Positions 11,901 to 26,048 of a stretch of DNA of 64,000 nucleotides are shown here, one piece after another. The position numbers were made by a program, and so were the translations under genes. Origin of the DNA: Sthenelais limicola (lineage: Eukaryota; Annelida; Polychaeta; Phyllodocida; Sigalionidae). Each line of letters starts with the position of its first letter. Positions within the stretch are counted from its first letter, which is position 1. The stretch covers positions 28,898,873-28,962,872 of the forward strand of contig OW804102.1 of NCBI GenBank assembly GCA_942159475.1. Direction: 5' to 3'. Under the pieces are notes generated by a model that saw only the letters and a program-made list of their open reading frames with translations, was not told the DNA's origin and did no database searches.

Positions 11901-14900
11901 CCTGCATCCATTCAGTTCAATGGGAGAAACATGGACACAAGTCGGCCCATGAATAATAGTGACCACAGTTATAAATATGCGTTAACAACACCCTTTCCAC
12001 TTAAGAAAGAGGACAATGGGAAGCGTGTACAATGTACTGTGACACCAGAATCCACTTATGGAATTCCTGAAGATAAAGAAGTGGTGTTTAACGTCTTATG
12101 TAAGTATAATTCTTTATTACACCTTTCTAGCGGACAATATGGAAGGCCATATATGCTACACGATTGCATGTTCTGCCAAATTGCTGGACAACCAAAATGT
12201 CAGTCTGAAAATAAACTTGTGGATACTCGTCGGGCAACCAACTTCACACACTATATTTGTTCTTAGACAATTACAAAGGGGCATGTGGGTCTTTTGCTTT
12301 GTTTGGAGTTAATGTTTATTCTGCTAATCCTTCAAGCATAAGTGGTAGGATCACATTGAGAGTGAAGAAATCTGATGCATCTTAAATTGTAATAACTTAT
12401 AAACTAGCATCAGGCATCTCTGTGTTTTATGTGTTAAGAGCAGTTATACATATAATCCTTTCTGGACAATATCAAATGGCCAAGCCCCAGCTCCCCTTAC
12501 TTCCACCAGGGAGGTATGTAATATACTATATTAGATATACCTCCCTGTTCCCTCTGTTCTTCTCTAACCAATACAACTACTATTAAATCTTTGTCTTAAA
12601 TATTTGATGTACTATAATACAATAAGATAGACTTAAAATAAAAATTACGTTTTGGAAGGAGTACTCTTGTGACGTTGGGCAGTATTCTATGATTAATTAG
12701 CCTTTATTTTAGTTTTGGTTAAGAATATATGATTATGCATCACCAAAAGCTCTCAGATTTCTGATATAATTATATGATGCAAATATGGGCCCTGAATGTA
12801 CCGTTTCTCCTACTTAAACATATTTCCGGGTTGGGGATGGGGGTTTGAGGGACGAGGATGCCCCAGGATCCACCTCTAGACATCTGTTTCTGGAAATCAT
12901 GAATGCTAATGATAGCCCAAACTGTCTTTTGCCATTTTAGTTATATTATAGCTTTTCTCTTCATTGTACTTTTCTGTCCTTTCTTTATAACAATGCTGTT
13001 GAAGAAACTGATTATACTAAAATATTAAACCTATTTATTGATTCCCCCCCCCCCCCCCCCAATATAACTCGGAGGGGGGGGGCGGCTGCAGAACTATTTG
13101 GTCATACACGTAAACAAAACTTTAGATTAGTGCAGTTAAAACTAATGAAACCAATCCGACAAGTGAGTTCTCCCGATCTACCATGTTACATATGTGTACT
13201 CCATATAACTTTGTCTCTACCTCTCCCCCTTTCTCTGTTTAACTATTTATCTCGACATCTGCTATCTCTATAATATAATTCAGAAAATTAAAATATTATT
13301 TTAATTTTCTGAATTTTTCTGGAATTTGAAGAGGAACAAAGGACATTGCATCGAGCGCATCACATGCCTTACTCTAGTACTGTAAGATGTCATTTGTCTG
13401 AGCACTGTATACAAATTCTAAATTAAAAAAGAAGAAGAATACAACAGTTACTGATATAATTATATAATATAACCATCTCTATTCAGAGTCCAGAATACTA
13501 CAATTATCTCTTTCATCATTCTTCTTTACCTGTATTCTGAGGTTGACTCCTTTCTCTCAACTTCCCTGTCTTTCTTCATGTTCTTATCCATCGCTGTTTT
13601 CTTCTGTCTTTAAACGTATGTACATGTATAAAAGTTGGTGTTTTTTATTCAGGTGTAATCATTTTACAAGCCTTGTAATATTCTCAGTTTAGGACATATG
13701 TGGAAATGGTGGATTGACGGGAACTGTCATTTTAATTACATGCTGTCACTTCTTCAGACAAACCCGAAGGACAACCGTCAGTGTCACCTGGTACCCAAGA
13801 AGTATATCTTAAAGACAGTGTAAAGTTAACGTGTGAGGATGGGGGCATTGAGGCCGGCAACCCACCTGAATATACATACACCTGGTACAAGGATGCCCTT
13901 GTGGTGGACTCTGAGATAAGTCAAACCTATTCCTTCACTGCCACAGAAGATACAGGGGGTAACTACAGCTGCATGCTAAGGAACACTGAAGGATCTAGCC
14001 TACAATCAGACAGTGTTGCTATCACAGTCAGGAAAGAAGTTGGTGAGTTAGTAGCTTTTACTAGTCCTGAAATGGTCTCTTGCAAATACATGAGAACTAT
14101 TACTTGATTTAAGGCCCTTGTCCACTAGGCCAACTGATTCTGCAAATTCAAAATATAATTGCTTAGAAATAGCAGAAATATATTTTGTTAAAATTGTCTA
14201 TAAAATAAGCATTTATCAATCAAATTGAATTTAATCCAGCTCAGATCCCATATCGCCAATGTTCACCTATTTTTCTCTGGCAGATTAAAGTACAGTAGAA
14301 TCCCACAGAAGGCATGATTATCATTATAGATTTCATATATAAAATTGTGATTTTTTTGATTTTTTTTTATATACTTTTAAAATATACTATAGGCAATGTC
14401 GGAAAACATCTGTGATAGATAGACTGTCTTTTCTCTATCAGTTAAATGTATATTTAGCCTTAAATGAATAAAAAAAGAACGACCATGTCGGCAGTGCGAC
14501 CAAATTAAGTCCAGTCTCCAATAAAGGCGATAATATAAGAGAAGATATCCGGTAAACGGACCAACCCGCTATGCAACAATAAATTGCTCAGTCCCAAATG
14601 CGGTCGCCTAAGCTGAACTCTAAAGTACTAAAGGACACCATTGTTTGAAATTGTTTGAATGAAAAAGTCGTTTTATAGAAAATAAAAGTTATCAAATTTT
14701 TTTATATCTGTGTACTTATGGGACATTTCTTTTCCTAGCTCCGACATCAAGTCCTCAAATGTCAGTGTTGCCAGCCGCTGTAGGAGGAGCTGTTGGGTTT
14801 GTCCTGGTGCTCGCCATCATCATTGGTCTCTGTATATTCTGCCAAAAGCGGAAAGCCAAGCAACTGGATAAACAATGTAAGATATCTTTCTTTATATGAG

Positions 14901-14964
14901 CCATGAACCTTTGACTATTGATTTGATTCCTCAGCCCCACCCTTCCACAACACACACTAGCCCT

Positions 14965-15006
<42 letters not shown>

Positions 15007-18000
15007 ACTCTCCCTCTCTCTTTCCTTCTCGCTCTCTTTCCTCTTCCCCCTTTCCATACTTAATTAAAAGCAGGCATTATCAATTTAATTAAGATTGCAC
15101 AAATAATTACTTACATTAACCATTTCCCAACTGGCTCAGAGTTTGCTTTTAATGTTTACTATGCAGAATAATTCGCTCCATATAAACAATAGCTAAATTC
15201 ATCACAAGCAATATTTAAGAATTTCTATAGACCATTTGAAGTGTTAAGTTTGAAAACACAACTTCTTATTCTTCGTATATAAATGCATTTAATACCATTT
15301 GATTAACAAACGTCCCATGGTGTGTTTTTCTCTTCTTCAGAGAAGAATGATGATTAGTTGTTAATTCATTTTCATCTATTTCTTCAAATGAGATTTATAT
15401 TTTATTTATCACTTTTTTTGTCATTTTACCATTTATTCCATAAGATGTTTACCGAGGTATGGAACATGCGGAATTGGGTTCTATTTACATATTTCTATCT
15501 GTTAAGTGGGTCTTAAGAAGAGATAAGAGATATAATTTAAGCTTAAAAATGATGTAGAGGACAGCAGCCTGGACTTCTTCTATGAGCATCATTGCTACAA
15601 TCGTTCTATGCAGACAGACATAGCTTTCATTTACGAGTATATGATAACAGCATTTATGGCATCAAGGACAACATTAGGGACCTCTGACAGTATACACAAG
15701 CTTGTAGATTGCATTCATTAGAGCTTCAAAATTGTCTTTAGCTTTATATATGTATTCACTTGGTATTCAGAAGACATTTAACACAGTTTAAACGTTCCTG
15801 AAAAGGACTCGATCTTCTACTGCGTAGCTCTTTGATATGAATGCAAGAACTAGTTTGCGTACAAAGCCTTGAAATTCAAATAGAAGTGAAATTAGTGTAA
15901 GTTACCTAAGGGGAATAGCATTGCTTTACATTGCATTGTATTTCATAATAAACTGATAGATTTCTGGTTAATGGGATAATTTGTAAGAGCTTTCAGTAGC
16001 CTTGTGTTGAGTAGATCAACATTACTGGTATGCTTGTTGGCTAGTGTATTTAATAGTTAGCTGGGATGGTTATTGATGTACCTAGTAATGATAGAATAAT
16101 TAATTTACATCGATTCAATAATCAGTCATGTTGACATTTCTATTAGTCCCTCTTCTCTGGGGAGTATTATAAATTAGTTATTATATACCTAGGTGTTTTT
16201 CTGACCTTCTGAGTCTTGGATTGTGTAAAGAGTTTGACCCAGTTAGCTCTAGGATAGGGTAGTTTGTTAGAACCTTTCAAAACGATTGGCAGGCTCCTGG
16301 TAAATAAAATATATGTACAACATACTCACCCATCAACCCTATTTGTGTGTATTTACCAGTTAGCAGTTAGTTTATATTCATAACCAGCTGGAAGACCTAC
16401 CCCTGGTTTAAAGGCCAAGTCCCATTTCTATTTATGAATGATAAAAAGAAATACAATAATAATAATAAATAGCAGATCCCACCCTACACATGCTAACCAT
16501 TGCTACCATTAAACATGATGTTTAAACTTTTATAGTGGGTAAATGATCTAGATAAAAGTTATGAAAGCCAATCTTACCATGTTCCATTTTCATGTACTAT
16601 ATATCAGCTTTATTTCATATTTTGTAGCTGGAGGATCAACGGCCAAATTAACAAGGTAAGATAATTGTATTACTCATCCAAATCATCCATACCCAGGGCC
16701 ACTCTGCCTGCATAAAAAACCAATATTTTCGAAGTATCATCTAGTACTTGTATTAAAGGTAAATATAAGAAGGAGAGACTCACACCTTCTCCACTTAGCA
16801 TATGAGATGAGTAGTGACAAAAGATACCTTGACAACAGAAAAATCAATCTGCGAAGTCTGGCAAAGAGTAAAGTCCTAAAAATACCAATGACAAAAACAG
16901 AGAGGATCAGAAAATCATTTATTGTACAAGCCCCAACCCTTTTCAATAAAATTCCACCAGCTGGGAGAAACTGCCCAACACTGGTTGAATTCAAAATATA
17001 CCTTGAAGAAAACTTCTTCTCCCACATGGGATAATGGAGAGACCCCAACATCGATCTCTATCGGGCAGGCCGTACAAAACATTACTAAGCTAGTCGAAAA
17101 TACTTATACAAATTGTGAAGGATGTGGATGCAAATTGGGGCCAGTGTTCGCCAGAATGTTACCCCACATGCATCTAGACCCTCTAGTCATCATAACATTT
17201 TAAAGAATGTAAAAATATATAAACAGCAGTCAACGCAGTGTTCGTAAGAATGCCAGGACATAGCTGATTTTGAAAATGGGATACACTACCTGTACAAACA
17301 CACAACCCATTTTCTCTCATTTTATCCATCAAACTTAAATTAACCCAAATTTAACAAAAGGACGGCGTCCACAAAATTATACACAAGGAAACCCAATACC
17401 ATGGGTCACACCTTGATACAGATATAGCTAGTGCATCCCATTGCAGTAGTGTAGGTAACTAGTCACTTTATACCTCTATATACCGTAACTTGTAATTTAA
17501 AAGTCTAGTCTAAGGGACCCTCTGGAAGAGCTGTGGCTGCCACAGAAGAGGACTGACCCATTTCCGATGTATATTATCGTATATTTTTATCATGTACTGT
17601 TTTCGGAAATAAACAATATACATACATACATAACGTTGATAATTGTTCCTAGCAAGTGGTACAACTGGAAGACATGTAGAAGCCTATTCTATATAATATA
17701 TCAATGATGGAAATTAAAACATTATAACAATAATAATAATATTATCACCGAAATTGTATCTAGACAAATTATTTTGAACTTATACGTTTAAGGCCATTAC
17801 TTCTAGTCTTGTTAAGGATGATGAAGGTTTGGTCTAATTGGTTACCACATAAATTTGCCCATCAATCAATTAGGGAACCACGTCTTTTGCATAGTAGCAG
17901 TGAAGCAGGACGGAGGATCGTTTTACCACGACGGGTATATTAAGACAACATTATATATGTATGATATAGTTTAGATCTCGGAAAGTAAAAGTCGAGGTAA

Positions 18001-21000
18001 AATTCCATTCGGTATACTTACCCACTTTTAACAAAATATTGTTATTACTTTACAGAAATGGAAATTTAGAAAGAGTAGATATTCCACCACAGTCGGATGG
18101 TATGTATGAACTTGATTGATGTAATCTTAATCATGCTGTATAATATATAATGCCTTGGAAAAACAAATTCATTTCTCACTCATCAGAATTAAAATTCGAT
18201 TAAGTTGGATTTATTACTATTCATGACTGATATCCACTTAAATCATATCCTATCCGATAAAGTTTTAAAAGCAATTTCATTTTTAATCATTACTTTGCAC
18301 TGAATTTTGATTCAAAATCGTTTTGATTGGCAATTGTTAACATTTGTTATGCTTGTGTGAAGAATCATTTGGAAAACTCCCGAGATTGGGAAACAAAATA
18401 AGACTTAAATGCACTTATTATCACGGTACAAGGAATTATCACACATTAAGACATTATATAAGTTACTTTTCTTACTATTTGATATCTTTAGATAGAATGC
18501 ACTGAGTGGTTGTTCTGCATTAGCGTATCAGACACACACAGAGTGTAAATGAATGTATCATCAAGAGTGTTGAAGCCACAAGTGATCATGCATACATTTA
18601 CACTTCAATTGTGTCTGATACACTATTTCAGAACAGCCAGTTCAGAGTTACATTCCATATTAAATCACAACTACCATGTTTTAATGATGTTAAAATGGTG
18701 AAATTATCTTGTGCGATCATTCCCCAGACATTGTTTACATAAAGGGGGTCTCCACTGGCTGCGGTAAGCTCTGCGGTAAGCCTTGCGATGGTTTGTGCTG
18801 GTTCTGTAGGTGGTGAGGAATGACGAGGTCCTTGCCTACATGGTCAGTGAATGATGTAGGCCACTCCTCAACAACACAGCACCATCGCAAGGCTTACCGC
18901 AGCGCTTGCCGCAGCCAGTGGAGATCACCCTTAAATCTACAAAATTATCAACACCTTCGCATCTCTGCAACGCACATCAGTCTGCAGAAATCCATGTGTG
19001 TTTTTTAAAAAAAACAATAACCTAGCGTGAATCATCTAGTCGCGGGGTTGGTAACATGTAAAGTGGTAATATAAATATATAAGATCTGTCAGTTGTAACC
19101 AACCATACTTTCTTTGCACTTTTTGGGATGTTATTAATGTGCAGTTTCTAGTGTGGCTAATGAGGCTGGCATATACTGTGATGTGGGGTGACCGAGTGGT
19201 CTAAAGCGTGGGGTCGGTTCAATGGCATGAGTAACATGTTGAGGGTTCGAACCTGGGTGCAGCTACAGTTTCACCTCATTGCCCAGGTACTAGAGGAAGA
19301 CCACCATTAAGATGATCTAGTCCTGGTAAAAAATGTAAAAGAAAATGCAAAACAAATGGTATATCTGCGTTGTTGAGACCGCTCTCCATTAAAACGCCTA
19401 CATTGAGGCATTTTCAAAAAGATTTCAAATGTACAATGTACATCAACATCCACTGATCATTGTACTTTGAATTTACTTTTCTATTTAGATGCCTTAGTTA
19501 ATAAACGGCGGTCTCAACGTCGCCGGCGTCATATAACCCATCGTGACAATTTGCTTGTGGGTGTTCGTTTTGTTGCTGAACATTTATGCAGTAAGTTAAA
19601 TTAATGAACTTTGCATTGGTGTAATTATTAAGCGACTTGTGTAATGCGAAGCAGATATAGTGAAGATAAACGTTCTCTTTGCCTAACTAGAAGCTTATAT
19701 AATGGATAAGTGATTTGAACAAATGATACACCCAGGTTCAATGGAGAAAAGCGATTATTTTATTGTAATATTCTTGTAGAAAAACTTTTAAATACAAAAA
19801 TACGACCTAAATACACCATACATCACGCATAACACAGATGCCCATATTAGATCTATTTTAGGCGTCTGGCTAAAAGGTGTAATTAAAATCATTGGAATGA
19901 ATCAAAACCAATGATCAACATACAATATATCAATAGTCGAGAGAACTTGGACGTTTCTTAACAATGGTGTAAATTTGAAAGGAATTACTTTTAGTACCAA
20001 TAATAGTTAAAAATTCCATTGAAATATAATCCTGTATAGAAACTACTGGAAAACTGTTGCACTTAGATAATGATTCAGAGGTACCGAGAGCTGTCCCCGT
20101 TAGTCACATAAATAAACAGAAATAAAAAGGAATAACAATAACAAGAAGAAATGAATTAAATAAACTGAGTGTGACAGGCCCGAGTGTATACCGGAACCTT
20201 GTGGTCAGCTGGTCTATTTCCTCTCTATTATATTACGACAGAATTGCTGGTATCTATCGACCATGTCCGTAATGTTGTTGATAAGGGGATTAGATAGAAA
20301 GAGAGAGGTATCTGGCTATTTAATCAATGCTATAGGTTGGCCTCGCTACATATTATATATGTACAAAACCAGGCGTGATCCACATCCAACCGGGTCTCAT
20401 TTAACTCTTTGTTTGTTTATTTATTCGTACATTTATATTTTCATATACATATTTGTTGATGACTGTTAGTCCCCGATCCATTCCCGGGTCTTCGTAAGCT
20501 TCTAACTGAACTATTAGACCAAACAAATCCATGAATTCACATCTTACTTTGACATGCATTTGACAGTACAATGTATAACATTTTCTCGGTATATTTCTAA
20601 ATTTTCTTTTTAGTAATACTCTTAATGTGTTATTACAAAATTGATTAATTAAAGTATAATTTTCTACTAATGAAACTTCTAATTTCTAAGCTCATACATG
20701 TACCACTTTATAGTAGCCTAAAGCTAGCATGCTTAGTATTACATGCGTACACTGGAAGACCTGCGCTTACTAACACAGCATGCAATAACTTTTACTTAAA
20801 AGTACGAATAAACTTTAAGAATTCCAATAGTAAATTACTGCTAGTACTACTGCTAAGTACTGCTACAACTAAAACATGATAATTGTAAAAAGCCAAAATG
20901 TTATTAGAGTAACGAGGATGTTATTACCAACAAATGTGAAATATCTTCCACGGTTACATGACATGACAACTAGTACTCTTTCTTTGTAAAGTTTGTAAAC

Positions 21001-24000
21001 ATGTTATTGTTTATGCTCATGAAGTTAACCCTCCTGTGCCAGTTGAAAACCCCGCAAAAGGGGATACTGTAAACTAAGGGAAAGAAGTATTATAAAATTC
21101 AATAATAAATTCAATATTAGAACTTTCATGAAACCCAAAAAAGGGGATACTTTAAACCCAGGGAAAGAAATAGTATAAGATTAAATAATAAATTGAATAA
21201 TAAACGTATTATGAAACCTCCAAAATGGGATACTGTAAACCCAGGGAAAGGAAAAGAAAATCAAATAATGAATGAATAATAAAACTATTACAAAATTATC
21301 CAAGAGGCCAAGGTTAGAGCCTGTTTCCCTCCACACACACCTCCCTGGCTGTCCATCACGAGGCATATAATAGTGTATGCAGCCCGGCTAATACAGAGAT
21401 ACCGATAAGCCTAATGTGACATAGCAGAGTTACTGGGCAGCTGTGTGCATGGGGGAGGACACCAGAATGTGTACAACTGGAGTTTGAATAATAAGGGTCT
21501 TGCATGAGCCACTGCGCATGACTGTTGCAGTGCATGCTGGGATGGATTAGGTTAAAACCCAGCGATCAATTTTTAGCAGCACTTTTTTTTTTATAAATAG
21601 TCAAAATAAATTCACTAACATTGCACTACATACAAATGACCTATAGACCATATAGTTATGCAATACATGATGTGGTGGTACAATTCTTGATGTTTCCTAC
21701 CATGTATAAATTGGAGCACTGAACAATATTCCATGCTGATCATAAGTTGTTTTCTGTAGCTTTTACACTGACATACAACTCCTATAATTCCTTACGACAT
21801 ACAACTCATCCCATAATTTCATTTAACATTCAAAATGACGTACATGCAAGTCTCTTGGTGAAATCCTGATGATGTATGGATAGGGTACAATGTAGGGTCA
21901 CATTCAATTTACAACTTTATTCATTTAAAAAATCATTTATAGGATTGGAATATTGCACATTTAGAGTACGGTAATCTTCTCATTTGTTGCGACCACAAAT
22001 CTATGTATTTAGATTTGGACTATACATTATTGAAATTACATTAAAATAGTTTACGTCTCAGCTTTAAAATAGTTCCAAATATCAGACACACAATGCTGTT
22101 CAGTTGGTATAAATGTGTAGCAAACCTAACTGACCACATTTTATTGCCCTGGTCCATATAAAAAAGCCTACATACCATGCACATATATCAGACTCTGTAA
22201 TTAGCCCATATCAGTCCATATCTCTCTGTCGATTACCTACCCCTGTATAGTGCACACAGTATTCTACTCGAATTGTTCGTACATATCCCTGAATATTAGC
22301 ATATTCCTTCATGATTATACCTACTTTTGTTTAGATGGTAGGATTTGTCATGTCAAAAATAAGAAAAACAAATTTAAATTAGGCAGATTTCATTTTTTTT
22401 TAAATATAATGTTAGATATGTTTTTCCAACTATAGACAGCCCAAGACAAGAGGGACAAGCTGGGTACTGTTGTGTACTGTTGAGTTTATTTATTGGGATT
22501 TAATTGAGACATTTGTAAATATGCAATTCATGTTTTAAACAATGTTTCCTTACATTAATCTTACATTAATATAAGATGTAGGATTTAGCAATATGGTTGG
22601 GGTAGTAACATTGAAATGGTTCTCAGGAAGGAACTGAATCAGTGATAAAAAGATACATCAACTTTCTTTTGTACAATATTTTTATTCAGGTAAATCTAAA
22701 CAGTTTCACTCTCACTTTAAACATGTGTTTTTCGTCGTGTCCTGTTACGTATCAAATTAGTCACAACTCCTCCTTGACTCTCTCACCTCTAGAAATGCAT
22801 TGAAGATAGATCTCAAATCCTTATTTTTTTTCATCCTCATCATTTCTTATATCATATGTCCATCATGTTTTGATAAAACAACCTCTAGTATTGTATAGCA
22901 TAGATGTAATTCTAACTTTGACACAGATATTATTATGCCATAAATTGATTTAAGTGCAGAATGCCTATAAAAACGCTTATTGTCAGCGGCGGTCATCTCT
23001 GCAATTTTTCTGAATATGTCGTAGGAAATAAAAACTTTAAAAAAAAAATATATATATACTACATGATTGTACGGGGTTGATGTTCCCGGCTATTAATAAA
23101 TTGATTACTAAGTGTTGAAGGTATACCTTTCCGTGGAATAAATCTATCCATAGGGAGAGGTTGAGCTGAATGCACAATTCAACTTATCAAAGACTAATCC
23201 CCCGCTGATACAACCCCCTTACATATATCTGATGGTCAGGGATGCCAGTATTTAGTATTTGTACTGAGATCAGTATTTCTTTTAACTTCCAGAATTTGTC
23301 ACACCTCCCCCAAATTCCACAATTTATAACCAATTTTCCAAAAGTTATCTAAAACTGATTGGCTAAATTTTGTCAATATTTTTAAAAAAAATAATCAAAA
23401 TTCTCAATATAAAATATATTGTATACATATATTTTTTTTCTCTTGTGCCCGAGAACATACTCAAATCATGCTCCCTCATACTCCTAGTCATAAGAGTGGT
23501 TGTCGTTGTGGCCTGAACTGGCATACGTTGGTTTACATACATGGTTGACCCGGTTTGTATCCTTTGTTGGTGTGTTGCACTTTATGTTTTCATTATTACG
23601 ACGCCATAAATAGAAGGCGGAAGCCTTATACATCGGGAATTACCGTCTAAAGCGGACTCGTCCAGGAGGTCCAGGGTGAATGCATATATTCCGTCGATCC
23701 GTGAAGAAAGTGCTGACAAAAAAGTATTTTATTTCATGATCTTGCCCTCCGAAACAATCTCCTTTTCACAAAAGTCCACATTGGAGAGGGACAATACTTG
23801 TTGTAAGAATTCGTACTTTCCCGGATCATAGATATGTACCTTGTATAATCTGGTCTATACCGGAATACTTCGATACCCCAGGAACCTGCGAGTCATACGT
23901 TTAAAGGACATATATACTTTAGACGTAGGTCCGCTTTAACTGGGTGGAATATGGGGACAGGAATGTTAGGCCGGGATGGGTGTAGGGGTGGGTGGGGGTG

Positions 24001-26008
24001 GCTCCTTTATGTAACCGGGCAATCTTAGCTAACTAACCTATGTTCCTGACCTTCTAGGTTTAAGTATTAGTCAGAACTCGATCAGGAATTGAAGGAAGCT
24101 TCGTAACGTGATGAACTAAAGAGCACATTTAAATATTAATTCATACATACAGAACAGAAATGGACAGATGTAGATACATGTTTGCCTACCTATACAATAT
24201 AATACATGTAATGGAACAAGTAAATAAATGCGCGAACGTACGTAGTAAATAAATGCTAGATATTATCGATAAATAATACTAAAAAGATGAATGAATATAG
24301 ATTAGTTGATCATATATTTTAGTGACATTGAAGACACCCTGTTCTAATGTACTGACAACTACACTTACAAATTAATAAGTTAAAGTTATAAAACAGACAA
24401 TATACTAATATTTTCATGGCATATAAAACCCCCTCCTCAAGCATACTTTGGTAACTAATCTTTAGAAAAGGTGGAGAATTCCGTGTTACATAGATTGCCA
24501 ATTGAAACGATAATGATAATACAATGTTAATACTTATGAAGCAAAACTGTATACTTCAATTTACACAAAGCCCCTTGTCTACTGAGCCGATTATACTAAC
24601 GGGGGGCAGTCAGGGGACCAGGGGCTTTACAACCAAGGAACCAAACCAGTTTCCTATTGCAGAGAGCGACTTGGCTAAATTGACCCTAGTGCTTTCATTA
24701 TACATGTTTTAACATTGTTTAGGAGACGGTCAATATAGTGAAATATCGCAGCCTCAGCGACAAAAACCCATCCCTGCCAAACGCAGCTTTAAAAAACCCA
24801 AAGCGGAGCCCATGTACTCAGAGGCTCGGCCGGAGTGTAAGTTGTTATCTTTGTGTTTCAAAAATTATTATAGTAGACTCCCGCTAAGGCGACCACCTTT
24901 TGGGCTGAGCTATTCCTTAATAACGGGTTGGTCGTATTACCGAGGTGGTCGTTATGCGAGACTCTACTCTACTTAAATTCTTTTATTTTCTACTCTTCTA
25001 GCTTTCTTTTTAGATCTTTTATTTTACAATATTTTTAGAATGTTTTAATCAATATCTTTTCCCCATTATTCTATTGTTTATTAGTTGAATCCGCAATCGA
25101 ATTCTATCCATTTTTTACCGAGCTTTTCTTTTCATAGCTGTCAGGATTTTTAGTCAATGTCTTATTCTTATGTCATTGCACATTTTGATTTGGAATAAGA
25201 GTTTGGAACCAATACTTCTTTAAGAGAAATTATCTTTTCACAAGCACACCTTTTGCACGTTTCTCTTTTACTTAGATCATCTTTTTATACATCATTTTGG
25301 ATTTTATTTGACGAAATTGCTTCAGTTTTCTTTAATATGGTTCTTTAACCAGATAAATATATTTAACCTGTGGCTTGGAGCAATGAATAGAGCTATTTCG
25401 GAGTTAATCCAGACTAATTGATAATCCTTGGATTCCTAATGCTCCTTTTCTCGAATATTTACTATTGCCATTACATGTTTGTATTATTTCGCTTCATTGT
25501 TGAGTGATATCTGTCGTGCCTTTCAGATTAATTTCTTGTGGAATGTCTTATTGACATTCTCCTATCAAACCAGCATGCCAAATCTGTATAAGTATTTCGG
25601 AGAAGTGTACACGTTTAAGCTACATAAAGAGAGGCTTATTTCTATATTATGTCATTTTTCATTTGTAAAAATAAATAACACTCCTAGGGCATGTATGCAT
25701 TGTCTCTCCTCTGTCTTCGTATCTTGATCTCACCCTTCTCTTGTTCTCTTGATTTTCTTTCTTTGTTTCATTATCTGATTGTCTATTTCTTTCTCTTTCT
25801 GAAACTTTAATTTTTAATTCAGTTCCTTCTGTTTTACTTGCTTTCTCCCCGTCTCTCATTTTCTCTCCTTTCATAACCCCCTCCCTTTCTCTCTCGCTCT
25901 CCCTACCCCACTCTCTCCTCTATCTTTCTCCACTCTCCCTCCCCACTCGCTCTACCCCTCTATCACACACCTCCCACACTCTCCTTCCCTCCCTCCCTCC
26001 CTCCCTCC

Positions 26009-26048
<40 letters not shown>

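Larger units (their letters stand above)
19591..24722. other. Intron 8 (5.1 kb)
   Basis: The largest intron in the tail-coding half. It contains a tandem repeat (21043-21295), a small TIR element (23648-23938) and a GTCCACTA-family terminus near 24566. The rest is AT-rich with no recognisable exon. Confidence 0.5.

Noticed and set aside
14755..15057. 100-codon minus frame rich in Glu, Arg and Ser
   Set aside because: Reading of the CT microsatellite and the antisense of receptor exon 5.
19183..19255. Candidate genuine tRNA gene
   Set aside because: Only the A and B boxes are preserved. The cloverleaf cannot be completed and the downstream body is shared with another locus, so it is a SINE.
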